DNA from: Pigmentiphaga kullae
GTDB taxonomy: Bacteria > Pseudomonadota > Gammaproteobacteria > Burkholderiales > Burkholderiaceae_B
Direction: 5' to 3'
NCBI RefSeq assembly: GCF_004216695.1
Contig: NZ_SGXC01000002.1
Location: 682,001-746,000 of the forward strand
Length of the DNA: 64,000 bases
The notes under the pieces are model-generated. The model searched no databases. It was not told the origin of the DNA and was given only the letters and a program-made list of their open reading frames with translations. A program made the position numbers and the translations under genes. Below, in pieces: positions 30,956-40,655 of the stretch (within the stretch, counting starts at the first letter, position 1; each line of letters starts with the position of its first letter).

Positions 30956-31443
30956 TCGAAGATCTCCATCAGCGGTTGTTCATAGCGGGTCCGGATCGTG
31001 TCGATCCAGAACTGCTCGTCGTTCAGGTCCAGCACGTGGATCAGCAGCCAGCTCTTGTCGTCGGCCAGTTCGATGCAGACCGTGCCCGGGATCGCGGTCA
31101 GGATCAGCGCCAGGGTGGTCAGGCCGTGCGGATCCTGAAGCGCCAGAGGCATCCGGATGAAACCGGAGTTGTCGCGTTTGGCCTTGGAGCCCAGGATGAC
31201 CCGGGCGACGTCGAAATTGGACTTGATGCTGTCCAGGATGACGACGCCCAACAGCTTCACGGCCACCGCGGGCCGCCGCAGGCGCGCCCTGACCGGCCGC
31301 AGCGGCGCGGTCCACAGCGGTATGCCGACGGCCAGCAGTGCACCCAGCAGGATATGGCCGAGCGAGAGCGTCTGGTTGAGCAGCAGCCACATCGCCAGCA
31401 GGAACAGCGAGGTCAGCGGCCAGGGAAGGATGCGTCGGATCAT
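30952..31443 (-). CDS. phaE: Monovalent cation/H+ antiporter subunit E
   Basis: A 163-residue subunit with two or three N-terminal helices (about 10-45, 60-75) and a cytoplasmic C-terminal domain containing NSGFIRMPLALQDPHGLTTLALILTAIPGTVCIEL, typical of MnhE/PhaE. The start codon at 31443 overlaps the phaD stop by four bases. A longer open frame upstream lies within phaD and is ignored. Confidence 0.93.
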   Translation of the reverse strand: MIRRILPWPLTSLFLLAMWLLLNQTLSLGHILLGALLAVGIPLWTAPLRPVRARLRRPAVAVKLLGVVILDSIKSNFDVARVILGSKAKRDNSGFIRMPLALQDPHGLTTLALILTAIPGTVCIELADDKSWLLIHVLDLNDEQFWIDTIRTRYEQPLMEIFE

Positions 31444-33086
31444 GGGGTGGCGCCCCCTGGGCCGGCCTGCCGGGCCGACATGATGCCGCGCACGTAGTCG
31501 TCGGGATGGTGCAGGGCGCGGGCGGTGTCGGTGAAATAGCGCATGGCGGGCTGGGCCTGGACCATCAGCACGATGCCCAGCACCAGCATGGCGGCGATGG
31601 GAAAGACCTCGATCACGCGCAGCCGGGGCTGGGCGCGGCCGGAGGGCACCCAGAACGCGCGTATGCCGATGCGGGTCAGCGACACCACGGTGGTCAGGCC
31701 CGAGACCACCAGCAGGCCCAGCAACACCCAGGCCAGCACGGGCTCGGGGCTGCCGATCTCGGGCGTAAGCCCATCGGGGTTCAGGATGGTGGTCAGCAGC
31801 GCGAACTTGGCGACGAAGCCCGACAGCGGCGGCAGGCCGGACAGCACCAGCGCGCACGCGATGAAGCTCAGGCCCAGGAAGGCCATCGCGGCGGGGATGG
31901 CCACGCCGATGTCGGTCGTGCTCATGTCCTCTTCGGCGTCGACCGGGCGGTCCAGGCCGAAGGCTTCCAGCGTGACCGCCAGCAGGTCGGCGCCGAAGGT
32001 CCGGCTGCGCTCCATCAGTTCCTGCAGCAGGAAGAAGGCGCCCAGCGCCAGCGTCGAGCTGACCAGGTAGAACAGGGCGGCGGCCGTCACGCTGTCGCGG
32101 CCGAAGCCTATGGCCGACAGCAGCGTGCCCGAGGAGATGATGACCGCGAAGCCGGCCAGCCGTCCGGTGTTCTGCGAGGCCAGCATGCCCAGCGTGCCGA
32201 AGGTCAGCGTCGCCAGCCCGATGTACAGGATCCATTGCTGGACGAAGCCGCTGGACTCGCCGGCCTGGTCGCCGAACATCAGCAGCGACAGCCGCAGGAT
32301 CACGTACACGCCCACCTTGGTCATGATGGAGAACAGGGCGGCGGCGGGCGGCGAGGCGGCGGCGTACGAGGGCGGCAGCCAGAAGTTCAGCGGCCAGGCG
32401 CCCGCCTTGGTCAGGAAGGCCACGCCCAGGATGGCGGCGCCGGCCTCCATCAGCATGCGGTCGGACGCCTCGACCTGGCCGATGCGCACGGCCACGTCGG
32501 CCATGTTCAGCGTGCCGGTCACGCCGTAGATCAGCGCCACGCCGATCAGGAACAGCGACGATCCGACCAGGTTGACGGCGATGTAGTGCAGGCCTGCCTT
32601 GACCCGCTGCGGCCCGGAGCCGTGCAGCAGCAGCCCGTAGGAGGCCGCCAGCAGGATCTCGAAGAAGACGAACAGGTTGAACAGGTCCGCCGTCAGGAAC
32701 GCGCCGTTGAGCCCCATCAGCTGGAGCTGGAACAGGGGATGGAAATGGACGCCCGCACGGTGCCACCGTGCCAGCGAATACAGCAGCGATCCCAGCGCCA
32801 TGATGGCGGTCAGCAGCAGCATGATGGCCGACAGCCGGTCCAGCGCCAGCGCGATGCCGAACGGCGCCGGCCAGTTGGCGGCCAGGTAGACCGCGACGCG
32901 CACCGGGCCGGCGTCCGCCTGCCGCAGCAGCGCGATTGCCACGGCCAGGAGGGTGACGGTGGCAGCCACGTTGACCACGGCCTTGGCCGTGGCGCGGCCC
33001 TCGCCCAGCAGCAGCATCAAGCCGGCCACCAGCATGGGCAGGACGATGGGGACGATCATGAGATGGTCATGCCAGGACAGCATCAT
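31440..33086 (-). CDS. phaD: Monovalent cation/H+ antiporter subunit D
   Basis: A 548-residue proton-translocating subunit related to complex I NuoM/NuoN, with about 14 transmembrane helices. The conserved KAGAWPLNFWLPPSYAAASPPAAALFSIMTKVGVY includes the buried Lys of the channel, and the first-half Glu lies in FVFFEILLAASYGLLLHG. An insertion of acidic residues near 390 (PVDAEEDMSTTDIG) forms a cytoplasmic loop. Overlaps at both ends place it in the phaC-phaE chain. Confidence 0.95.
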   Translation of the reverse strand: MMLSWHDHLMIVPIVLPMLVAGLMLLLGEGRATAKAVVNVAATVTLLAVAIALLRQADAGPVRVAVYLAANWPAPFGIALALDRLSAIMLLLTAIMALGSLLYSLARWHRAGVHFHPLFQLQLMGLNGAFLTADLFNLFVFFEILLAASYGLLLHGSGPQRVKAGLHYIAVNLVGSSLFLIGVALIYGVTGTLNMADVAVRIGQVEASDRMLMEAGAAILGVAFLTKAGAWPLNFWLPPSYAAASPPAAALFSIMTKVGVYVILRLSLLMFGDQAGESSGFVQQWILYIGLATLTFGTLGMLASQNTGRLAGFAVIISSGTLLSAIGFGRDSVTAAALFYLVSSTLALGAFFLLQELMERSRTFGADLLAVTLEAFGLDRPVDAEEDMSTTDIGVAIPAAMAFLGLSFIACALVLSGLPPLSGFVAKFALLTTILNPDGLTPEIGSPEPVLAWVLLGLLVVSGLTTVVSLTRIGIRAFWVPSGRAQPRLRVIEVFPIAAMLVLGIVLMVQAQPAMRYFTDTARALHHPDDYVRGIMSARQAGPGGATP

Positions 33087-33424
33087 TCACCCTCCCTGCC
33101 GTCCACGTGGTCGGTGCCGCTCAGGCCGCGCGAGGCGAGCATGAGGACCAGGAAGAGCGCGGTCATGGCGAAGCCGATGACGATGGCGGTCAGCACCAGC
33201 GCCTGGGGCAGCGGGTCGGCGTAGTCGGCGACCTCGCTGGCGCGGCTGGCCCGCAGGATGGGAATCTGGTCCAGCGACAGCTTGCCCATCGAGAAAATGA
33301 ACAGGTTCACGGCATAGGACACCAGCGAGATGCCCATGATGACCTGGAAGGTCCGGGGCCGCAGCAGCAGCCAGATGCCGGAGCCGCCCAGCGCGCCGAT
33401 GGCGATGGCGATGATCACTTCCAC
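33083..33424 (-). CDS. phaC: Monovalent cation/H+ antiporter subunit C
   Basis: A 113-residue NuoK-like subunit with three helices; conserved text is TFQVIMGISLVSYAVNLFIFSMG and PLPQALVLTAIVIGFAMTAL, the latter carrying the family motif. The GTG at 33424 is the only start that fits the family N-terminus and overlaps the end of phaAB by ten bases. It is the only non-ATG start in the operon, a possible way to tune subunit stoichiometry. Confidence 0.92.
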   Translation of the reverse strand: MEVIIAIAIGALGGSGIWLLLRPRTFQVIMGISLVSYAVNLFIFSMGKLSLDQIPILRASRASEVADYADPLPQALVLTAIVIGFAMTALFLVLMLASRGLSGTDHVDGREGE

Positions 33425-36330
33425 CGGGCACCTCCCCGGGGAAGCTCGGCCTCGGCCTGCTGCGCGGCGCGGTGGCTGCGTATGGACTGGTGGCCCAGGG
33501 CGGTAAGGATAAGCATCGTGGCTCCGACGACCAGGCTGAACACGCCCAGGTCGAAAAGAAAGGCGCTGGGCACGTGGATCTCGCCCACCAGGGGCAGGTG
33601 CAGGTGGGCACCGTGCGAGGTCAGGAAGGGATAGCCGAACAGCCAGGCTCCCATGCCCGTCAGCACCGCGAACAGCAGGCCCAGGCCGATCCAGCGCTGC
33701 GGGTGCAGCCGCATCTTGGACTCGACCCAGGCGGTGCCGCCCACCATGTATTGCAGGATGAAGGCCACCGACAGCGTCAGCCCGGCGACGAAGCCGCCCC
33801 CGGGCAGATTGTGCCCGCGCATGAACAGGAAGACGGCGAACAGCGCGATGATGGGCAGCGCGAGCCGGATCAGCACCGACGGCATCAGCAGGTAGCCCAC
33901 CGCCGGATCGTCGCCCGCGCGCGCGGCGGCGTCGGTCTTGCCCTGGTCGATCTGCTGGTGCGGCAGGGCGATGCTCTCGGGCGCGGGACGGAAGCGCCGC
34001 AGCAGCGCGTAGACGGTCAGCGCGACGATGCCCAGCACCGAGATCTCGCCCAGCGTGTCGAAGCCGCGGAAATCCACCAGCAGCACGTTGACGACGTTGG
34101 TGCCGCCGCCCTCGGTCAGCGCCCGCTCCAGGAAGTAGTTGGAGATGGTGTCGGGATAGGGCCGCGTCAGCACGGCGTAGGCCAGCAGCGCCATGCCGGC
34201 GCCACCCGCCACGGCGATGGCCAGGTCGCGCACCCGGTGCAGCCAGGCGATGGCGGGCACGCGTATGCCCAGTTCCCTGGGCTCCTTGCGGCGCGGCAGC
34301 CAGCGCAGGCCAAGCAGCAGCAGGATGGTGGTGACCACCTCGACCAGCAACTGCGTCAGCGCCAGGTCGGGGGCCGAGAACCAGACGAAGGTGATGCAGG
34401 TGACCAGCCCGGCGCCGCCCATCATGATGAGCGAGGCCAGCCGGTGGTACTTGGCCTGGTAGGCGGTGCCGATGGCGCAGGCGATGCCGATCAGCCACAG
34501 GATGGCGAAGGTCGGGTCGATGGGCGAGGTCTGAGCGGCGGGCATCAGCAGCGGCCGGCCGTACAGCGTGACGACGGCCACCAGGATGGCGAAGGCCACG
34601 ATGCCCAGCAGCTGCGATTGCAGGCCGCGCGCGCCCAGGCTGTTGGTGAGCCGGTCCGCCAGCGCCGTCGCGAGGGTCATGATGCGCTCGAAGGCGCGCT
34701 TGCCGTTGAAGCGGTAGAACAGCGGCAGGCGCTCGACCGTGCTCAGGCGCAGGGTCTTCTGCAGGATCATGTACAGCGCCGATCCGCCCACCAGCGCGAC
34801 GAAGCTCATGACCAGCGGCAGGTTGAAGCCGTGCCAGATGGCCAGGCTGTAGCTGGGCACCGCTTCGCCCAGGATGGCGCGCACGGCGGTGGCCAGGAAG
34901 GGGGCGATGGTATAGCCCGGCGCCACCCCCACGGCCAGGCACAGGAAGGCCAGGACCTCGGCGGGGAAGCGCATCCAGCGCGGAGCCTCGTGCGGGGTGC
35001 GGGGCAGGTCGTGCGGCGGCGGTCCGAAGAACACGTCGTGCAGGAAGCGCCACGAATAGGCCACGCTGAAGGCGCCCGCCACGGTGGCGGCGATGGGCAG
35101 CGCATGGCTCATGCCGACGGCGTTGCCCACCACCACGGCCTCGGTGAAGAACATCTCTTTCGAGATGAAGCCGTTCAGCAGCGGCACGCCGGCCATCGCG
35201 GCTCCGGCCACCATGGCCAGCGTGGCGGTGATCGGCATGACCTGGGCCAGCCCGCTGAGCCGGCGGATGTCGCGGGTGCCGCATTCGTGGTCGATGATGC
35301 CGGCCGCCATGAACAGCGAGGCCTTGAAGGTCGCGTGGTTCATGATGTGGAAGACCGCGGCCACCAGCGCGAGCGGGCTGCCCAGCCCCAGCAGCAGCGT
35401 GATCAGGCCGAGGTGGCTGATGGTGGAATAGGCCAGGAGCCCTTTCAGGTCCTGCTGGAAGATGGCCGTATAGGCCCCCAGCAGCAGGGTGCACAGGCCC
35501 GCGCCGCCGATGATCCAGAACCATTCCTCGGTGCCGGCCAGCACCGGCCACAGCCGGGCGAGCAGGAAGACGCCGGCCTTGACCATGGTGGCCGAGTGCA
35601 GGTAGGCGGACACCGGGGTGGGCGCCGCCATGGCGTGGGGCAGCCAGAAATGAAAGGGAAATTGCGCGCTCTTGGTCAGCGCGCCCAGCGCGATCAGGAC
35701 CAGCGCGACCTCGTAGACGGGGTGCGAACGGATCAGGTCGCCCGAGGACAGCACCGTTTCCAGGTCATAGCTGCCGACGATGTGGCCCAGCACCAGGATG
35801 CCCGCGAACAGGCACAGGCCGCCGGCGGCCGTGACCGTGAGCGCCATGCGTGCCCCGCGCCGCGCGTCGGGCCGGTGGTGCCAGTAGCCGATCAGCAGGA
35901 AGGACACCAGGCTGGTGAGTTCCCAGAACAGCGCGAGCTGGATCAGGTTGCCGGACAGGACCACGCCCAGCATGGCGCCCATGAAGGCGAGGAAGAAGGA
36001 GAAGAAGCGCGGCACCGGATCTTCCGGCGACATGTAGTAGCGCGCGTACAGCACGACGAGCAGGCCGATGCCGGTGATCATCAGGCTGAATATCCACGCC
36101 AGCCCGTCCATGCGCAGGACGAAATTCAGTCCCAGCGAAGGCAGCCAGGCGAACTCGTAGCGGACCACGCCGCCGTACGAAATCTCGGGGTAGAGCAGGG
36201 CGGCCTGTACCGTCCCTGCCAATGCGACCAAACCAGCAAGCCATGCTTCGCGGTTTCGGGCATTGGCGGGCAGCAAGGCCGCCACGACACTGCCGGCGAA
36301 AGGAAGCGCTAGGAGAATCAGCAAGGACAT
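33415..36330 (-). CDS. phaAB: Fused antiporter subunits A and B
   Basis: A 971-residue protein. Residues 1 to about 800 are the NuoL-like subunit A, with the channel motif SAQFPFHFWLPHAMAAPTPVSAYLHSATMVKAGVFLLARL and a long C-terminal helical region (WLIGIACAIGTAYQ, MLIMMGG- and ATDLALTQLLVEVVTTILLLLGLRWLP-like text). From about 805 the sequence is subunit B, with RGHNLPGGGFVAGLTLSVAFILQYMVGG as signature. In Gram-positive Mrp systems A and B are separate genes; the fusion is the known Pha type of proteobacteria. First gene of the operon, conferring Na+ or K+/H+ exchange and alkaline pH tolerance. Confidence 0.95.
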   Translation of the reverse strand: MSLLILLALPFAGSVVAALLPANARNREAWLAGLVALAGTVQAALLYPEISYGGVVRYEFAWLPSLGLNFVLRMDGLAWIFSLMITGIGLLVVLYARYYMSPEDPVPRFFSFFLAFMGAMLGVVLSGNLIQLALFWELTSLVSFLLIGYWHHRPDARRGARMALTVTAAGGLCLFAGILVLGHIVGSYDLETVLSSGDLIRSHPVYEVALVLIALGALTKSAQFPFHFWLPHAMAAPTPVSAYLHSATMVKAGVFLLARLWPVLAGTEEWFWIIGGAGLCTLLLGAYTAIFQQDLKGLLAYSTISHLGLITLLLGLGSPLALVAAVFHIMNHATFKASLFMAAGIIDHECGTRDIRRLSGLAQVMPITATLAMVAGAAMAGVPLLNGFISKEMFFTEAVVVGNAVGMSHALPIAATVAGAFSVAYSWRFLHDVFFGPPPHDLPRTPHEAPRWMRFPAEVLAFLCLAVGVAPGYTIAPFLATAVRAILGEAVPSYSLAIWHGFNLPLVMSFVALVGGSALYMILQKTLRLSTVERLPLFYRFNGKRAFERIMTLATALADRLTNSLGARGLQSQLLGIVAFAILVAVVTLYGRPLLMPAAQTSPIDPTFAILWLIGIACAIGTAYQAKYHRLASLIMMGGAGLVTCITFVWFSAPDLALTQLLVEVVTTILLLLGLRWLPRRKEPRELGIRVPAIAWLHRVRDLAIAVAGGAGMALLAYAVLTRPYPDTISNYFLERALTEGGGTNVVNVLLVDFRGFDTLGEISVLGIVALTVYALLRRFRPAPESIALPHQQIDQGKTDAAARAGDDPAVGYLLMPSVLIRLALPIIALFAVFLFMRGHNLPGGGFVAGLTLSVAFILQYMVGGTAWVESKMRLHPQRWIGLGLLFAVLTGMGAWLFGYPFLTSHGAHLHLPLVGEIHVPSAFLFDLGVFSLVVGATMLILTALGHQSIRSHRAAQQAEAELPRGGARWK

Positions 36331-36688
36331 GGGTGGCGGTCACTCTCTTTGATATAAGTATGGGTGGGGCAACGCAGGAGCGAGCAACAAAGAACGAACC
36401 TCGCCAGGCCACGGGGCGGGCAGGATCCCGCGCTCGGTCTTGCGCCATCGTGTCCGGGAGAGGCTTGCGCACGTGGCCGGCCGCAGTTCCGGCTTCGTGG
36501 CTATGCGCCCAATGGTAACAAACGCCGGTGCGATGCTGCGCGGGCGCGTGGGTCATCGGGCGCTCCATGTCCATTCTGTAAATATTCGGGTCAACCCGAA
36601 TCAGGGCTGTTACACTAATAGGTTGATCTTTGCGCTTCCGCCCTGGCTGCGCGCGACGTTTATCTTTTCTTGCGAGCCCGTTTCCGCC
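36331..36688. promoter_or_regulatory. Divergent promoter region of phaAB and ybiT with operator-like palindrome
   Basis: This 358-base gap has no convincing gene. ATTCGGGT and ACCCGAAT form a perfect palindrome with a two-base centre at 36584-36601. Nine bases downstream is an extended -10 (TGT-TACACT, 36608-36616) pointing toward ybiT, which would give a leader of about 65 bases. The palindrome occupies the -35 zone, as expected of an operator. The half next to phaAB shows no clear promoter. Confidence 0.5.
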
Positions 36689-38290
36689 GTGATTTCCACC
36701 GCCAACCTCACCATCCAGTTCGGTCCCAAACCCCTGTTCGAGAATGTCTCGGTCAAGTTCGGGGAAGGCAACCGCTATGGCCTCATCGGTGCGAACGGCA
36801 GCGGCAAGTCCACGCTGATGAAGATCATCGGCGGCGATCTCGAGCCGTCGGCCGGCAACGTCTCGCTCGAGCCCAATACCCGCCTGGGCAAGCTGCGCCA
36901 GGACCAGTTCGCCTTTGAAGACGTGCGCGTGCTGGACGTCGTGCTGATGGGCCACGCCGAAATGTGGCAGGCCATGAGCGACCGGGACGCCATCTACGCC
37001 AATCCCGACGCCACCGACGAAGACTACATGCGGGCGGCCGATCTCGAGGCCAAGTTCGCCGAATACGACGGCTACACTGCGGAAGCGCGTGCCGGCGAGC
37101 TGCTGCTGGGCCTTGAAATCCCGGTCGAGCAGCACCAGCAGCCCATGCGCGAGATCGCGCCGGGCTGGAAGCTGCGGGTGCTGCTGGCGCAGGCGCTGTT
37201 CTCGAACCCCGACGTGCTGCTGCTGGACGAACCCACCAACAACCTCGACATCAACACCATCCGCTGGCTGGAAACGGTCCTGAACCAGTACCAGTCGACG
37301 ATGATCATCATCAGCCACGACCGCCACTTCCTGAACCAGGTCTGCACCCACATGGCCGACCTGGACTACCGCGAGGTGCGCATCTACCCCGGCAACTACG
37401 ACGACTACATGCTGGCCTCGGCCCAGGCGCGCGAGCGCCTGATGAGCTCGAACGCCAAGGCCAAGGAGCGCATCACCGAGCTGCAGGACTTCGTGCGGCG
37501 CTTCTCGGCCAACAAGTCCAAGGCCCGCCAGGCCACCTCGCGCCTGAAACAGATCGACAAGCTCAAGGCCGATACCGTCGAGGTCAAGCCGTCGTCGCGC
37601 CAGAATCCCTACATCCGCTTCGAGCTGGCCAAGGTCATGCACCGCCAGGCGGTCGAGATCGAGGGCGTCGTCAAATCCTACGACCACCCGGTCATCCCGA
37701 AGTATTCCGCCATGGTCGAGGCCGGCGAGAAGATCGCCATCATCGGCGCCAACGGCGTGGGCAAGACGACGCTGCTGCGGATGCTGGCCGGCGACCTGGC
37801 GCCCGACCAGGGAACGATCAAGTGGTCCGAGAACGCCAACCTGGGCTACATGGCGCAGGACGTGTCCGACAACTTCCAGACCGACGACAACGTCTTCGAC
37901 TGGATGGGCCAGTGGCGCCAGCCCGGCGACGACGACCAGGCCATCCGCTCGGTGCTGGGGCGCCTCCTGTTTTCCAGCGACGACATCGGCAAGGCCGTGG
38001 GCGTGCTGTCGGGCGGCGAGAAGAACCGGATGATGTTCGGCAAGCTCATGCTGCGCAAGCACAATGTGCTGCTGCTGGACGAGCCCACCAACCATCTGGA
38101 CATGGAATCGATCGAGTCGCTGCAACTGGCGCTCGAGAAGTTCCAGGGTACGCTGTTCTTCGTGTCGCACGACCGCGAGTTCGTATCGGGCCTGGCCAGC
38201 CGTATCATTGAAATACTGCCCGACGGCCAGCTGATCGACTACAAGGGCACGTACGACGAGTACCTGGCCTCGCGCGGCATCGAGGACTGA
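36689..38290 (+). CDS. ybiT: ABC-F family ATPase YbiT
   Basis: Soluble ribosome-associated ABC-F protein of 533 residues with two nucleotide-binding domains. Walker [10 protein letters not shown] (first) and GANGVGKTT (second). Walker [12 protein letters not shown] and [11 protein letters not shown]. Signatures: the first domain has the degenerate [15 protein letters not shown] instead of LSGG, the second [14 protein letters not shown]. The charged linker (about 240-320) is the P-site tRNA interaction motif. Text such as [24 protein letters not shown] and [22 protein letters not shown] identifies the YbiT subgroup rather than EttA, Uup or YheS. The GTG start matches the YbiT N-terminus. It probably helps resolve particular stalled translation complexes. 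Confidence 0.93.
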   Translation: MISTANLTIQFGPKPLFENVSVKFGEGNRYGLIGANGSGKSTLMKIIGGDLEPSAGNVSLEPNTRLGKLRQDQFAFEDVRVLDVVLMGHAEMWQAMSDRDAIYANPDATDEDYMRAADLEAKFAEYDGYTAEARAGELLLGLEIPVEQHQQPMREIAPGWKLRVLLAQALFSNPDVLLLDEPTNNLDINTIRWLETVLNQYQSTMIIISHDRHFLNQVCTHMADLDYREVRIYPGNYDDYMLASAQARERLMSSNAKAKERITELQDFVRRFSANKSKARQATSRLKQIDKLKADTVEVKPSSRQNPYIRFELAKVMHRQAVEIEGVVKSYDHPVIPKYSAMVEAGEKIAIIGANGVGKTTLLRMLAGDLAPDQGTIKWSENANLGYMAQDVSDNFQTDDNVFDWMGQWRQPGDDDQAIRSVLGRLLFSSDDIGKAVGVLSGGEKNRMMFGKLMLRKHNVLLLDEPTNHLDMESIESLQLALEKFQGTLFFVSHDREFVSGLASRIIEILPDGQLIDYKGTYDEYLASRGIED

Positions 38291-38367
38291 CCGGGGCGGA
38301 ACGGCACGAAGATTGCTTGGTCTGCTTCGAGTCCGGTGGCATCCGTTCCACCGCCAAGGAGAAGACG

Positions 38368-38430
38368 ATGCGGAAATCTTTGTCTATCGCCCCCCTCATG
38401 GCGCCGGGGGCCCCCGGCGCGGCGGGCTGA
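38368..38430 (+). CDS. Possible 20-residue leader peptide before the BMP gene
   Basis: A short frame with an AAGGAG ribosome binding site eight bases before its ATG. It encodes 20 residues starting MRKSLSIAPLM and ends three bases before the BMP start codon. Its 3' half is the 20-bp palindrome at 38401-38420. It may be a leader whose translation couples to the next gene, or a remnant of a lost signal sequence. No homology is recognised. Confidence 0.35.
   Translation: MRKSLSIAPLMAPGAPGAAG
38401..38420. repeat. Perfect 20-bp GC palindrome upstream of the BMP gene
   Basis: GCGCCGGGGG followed directly by CCCCCGGCGC is a perfect palindrome that ends 13 bases before the BMP-family start codon. 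In RNA it could form a very stable hairpin, or it may be a protein-binding site. No T tract follows. Confidence 0.5.
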
Positions 38431-38433
38431 ACC

Positions 38434-39363
38434 ATGCGCGTCAAGGTCCTGCTCTTCGGTTCCCCCGGCTACGGCAGTTTCAACCAGTGCGGCGTGGCCG
38501 GCGTGGAAATCGCCCGGGGCGCCGGGCGCCAGGTCGAGCTGATCTGGATAGAATCCACCGGCCCGGCCATACGCGCGGCGCGGGTGATCGACGTCTGCCA
38601 TCGCGGCGCCGACCTGGTGATCGCCTACGGCAGCGCCGGCGACTATCCGGTGGCCATGGCCGCCGAGCGCTTTCCCCACATCCATTTCGTCGTGATCCAG
38701 GGGTCGCACCTGGCCGAGAACTGCGCGGTCTATGGCGTCAGGCAAGAGCAATCGGCCTTCCTGGCCGGCGTCGCGGCGGCCGCCGAGAGCCGCACCGGCG
38801 GCCTGGGGCACCTGTCGGCGGTCAAGACCGACGCGGCGCTGTCGGCCCGGGCGGCCTATGTGGACGGGGCGATGCGGCATTCGCCGGGCATGGGCATGAT
38901 GACGTCCTTCTGCGGCAGCCAGGACGACGAAGGCCTGGCCTTCGAGACCTGCGAGGCCATGGCCAAGCGCGGCGTGGACGTGGTGTTCGCGGCCATCGAT
39001 GGGGGCCGGCCGGGTGCGGTGCTGGCCTGCCAGAAATTCCGGCTGCGCCAGATTGGTGCAATCGTCGACTGGACCGAGACCGATCCGAAGCTGTTCGTGG
39101 GTTCCGCCATTGCCGACACCGGCCGCTGCATCGCGGCGGCCATCCAGGATCATGCCGGGGGCAATCTGCCTTTCGGCACCCGTGTCGACCATGGCGTGGA
39201 GTGCCCCGAATACGTCCGGCTGGCGCTCAGTCCGCTGGCCGCGCCGTCCACGCGGCAGGCCGTGGAGGAGTGGAGCCAGGCCCTGCTGCGGGGCGAGGTC
39301 ACCCCGAGCCGCGAATACTCGGGGCGGGAATTCGACCTGAGCGGCCTGCTCAGCCGGATATAG
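38434..39363 (+). CDS. BMP-family (Med/PnrA-like) ligand-binding protein without signal peptide
   Basis: A 309-residue protein with the fold of basic membrane protein/PnrA-type binding proteins: [32 protein letters not shown] and [27 protein letters not shown] match the family, followed by [20 protein letters not shown]. Periplasmic members bind nucleosides and start with a lipoprotein signal. Here [20 protein letters not shown] leads straight into the first domain, so the protein should be cytoplasmic. It stands alone, with no ABC transporter genes nearby. A sensory or enzymatic use of the fold is possible. It is convergent with purT, overlapping by 14 bases. Confidence 0.75.
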   Translation: MRVKVLLFGSPGYGSFNQCGVAGVEIARGAGRQVELIWIESTGPAIRAARVIDVCHRGADLVIAYGSAGDYPVAMAAERFPHIHFVVIQGSHLAENCAVYGVRQEQSAFLAGVAAAAESRTGGLGHLSAVKTDAALSARAAYVDGAMRHSPGMGMMTSFCGSQDDEGLAFETCEAMAKRGVDVVFAAIDGGRPGAVLACQKFRLRQIGAIVDWTETDPKLFVGSAIADTGRCIAAAIQDHAGGNLPFGTRVDHGVECPEYVRLALSPLAAPSTRQAVEEWSQALLRGEVTPSREYSGREFDLSGLLSRI

Positions 39364-40573
39364 CGCGCGGCTTGACCGCCGACGAGACGCGCTTGGCCTT
39401 GGCCCGGGCCTCGTCCACGGAAGCCGCCGAGGCCAGCCCGACGCCCATGCGGCGCTTGACGAAGGACTCCGGCTTGCCGAACAGCCGCAGGTCGGTGCCG
39501 GGCTCGGCCAGGGCCTGAGCCACGCCGTCGAAGGCTACCGCGCCCGCCTCGATGCCCCCATAGATGACGCTGCTCGCACCGGGCTGGCGCAGCGAGGTGT
39601 CCACGGGCAGGCCCAGGAAGGCGCGGGCGTGCAGTTCGAATTCGTTCTGCACCTGCGAGATCATGGTGACCATGCCGGTGTCGTGCGGGCGGGGGCTGAC
39701 CTCGGAGAACCAGACCTCGTCGCCCGCCACGAACAACTCGACGCCGAAGATGCCGTAGCCGCCCAGCTCGCCGGTGACCTTGGCGGCGATCTCGCGGGAC
39801 CGGGCCAGGGCGGCGGGGGACATGGGGTGGGGCTGCCAGCTCTCGACGTAGTCGCCGTCCACCTGGACATGGCCGATGGGTTCGCAGAAATCGGTGCGGT
39901 CCTGGCCGTCGGCGCCGCGCGAGCGGACGGTCAGCAGGGTGATTTCGTAGTCGAAGCGCACGAAGCCCTCGACGATGACCCGGCCGGCGCCCACGCGGCC
40001 GCCTTCCTGCGCGTAGCGCCAGGCGCGTTCCACGTCCTGCGGGCCGTCCAGCTTGGACTGGCCCTTGCCGGAGGACGACATGACCGGCTTGACGATGCAC
40101 GGGTAGCCGATGTGCTGGTCGATGGCCGCCTGCAATTCTTCACGGGTCGCGGCGAAGCGGTAGGGCGAGGTGGGCAGGCCCAGGGTCTCGGCCGCCAGGC
40201 GCCGTATGCCCTCGCGGTTCATCGTCAGCTGGGCGGCGCGGGCGGTGGGCGTGACGCGCGCCACGCCGGCCGCTTCCAGCTCGACCAGCAGGTCGGTGGC
40301 GATGGCCTCGATCTCGGGAACGATGATGTCCGGGCGCTCGGCCTCGATCAGCGCCTTGAGCGCGTCCCGGTCGGTCATGGTGACGGTCCGGGCGTGATGC
40401 GCGACCTGGTGGCCCGGGGCGTCGGCATAGCGGTCGACCGCGATGACTTCCACGCCCAGCCGCTGGAGGGCGATGATGACCTCCTTGCCGAGCTCGCCTG
40501 AGCCCAGGAGCATGACGCGCACGGCTGCGGGGGAGAGCGGGGTGCCCAGGGTGGGGAAACGGGTGGCGGTCAT
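39350..40573 (-). CDS. purT: Formate-dependent phosphoribosylglycinamide formyltransferase 2
   Basis: ATP-grasp enzyme making formyl-GAR from GAR, formate and ATP in purine synthesis, independent of folate. It has 407 residues, against about 392 for known PurT. The N-terminal Rossmann part has [30 protein letters not shown]. The ATP-grasp domain has [17 protein letters not shown] and FEVELF-like VEL with [17 protein letters not shown], which carries the metal-binding Glu and Asn-equivalent positions. The C-terminal domain ends in a basic tail. The ATG at 40573 fits the family N-terminus; an upstream ATG in frame would add 23 unrelated residues. Confidence 0.94.
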   Translation of the reverse strand: MTATRFPTLGTPLSPAAVRVMLLGSGELGKEVIIALQRLGVEVIAVDRYADAPGHQVAHHARTVTMTDRDALKALIEAERPDIIVPEIEAIATDLLVELEAAGVARVTPTARAAQLTMNREGIRRLAAETLGLPTSPYRFAATREELQAAIDQHIGYPCIVKPVMSSSGKGQSKLDGPQDVERAWRYAQEGGRVGAGRVIVEGFVRFDYEITLLTVRSRGADGQDRTDFCEPIGHVQVDGDYVESWQPHPMSPAALARSREIAAKVTGELGGYGIFGVELFVAGDEVWFSEVSPRPHDTGMVTMISQVQNEFELHARAFLGLPVDTSLRQPGASSVIYGGIEAGAVAFDGVAQALAEPGTDLRLFGKPESFVKRRMGVGLASAASVDEARAKAKRVSSAVKPRAISG

Positions 40574-40655
40574 CGCGGGGGTCGTCCAGAAGCGAAAACC
40601 GAAATGTAGCGCGAACCGGCCGGTCTTGCTGCGCCCGCCCACGCGGGGCGCGCGC

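Noticed and set aside
33472..36312. Plus-strand frame of 946 codons opposite phaAB
   Set aside because: Antisense shadow of a conserved antiporter gene; composition is low-complexity Gln/His/Arg and no family is recognisable.
36364..36618. Small plus-strand frame in the phaAB-ybiT gap
   Set aside because: No ribosome binding site, no recognisable domain, and it runs through the palindrome and -10 box of ybiT.
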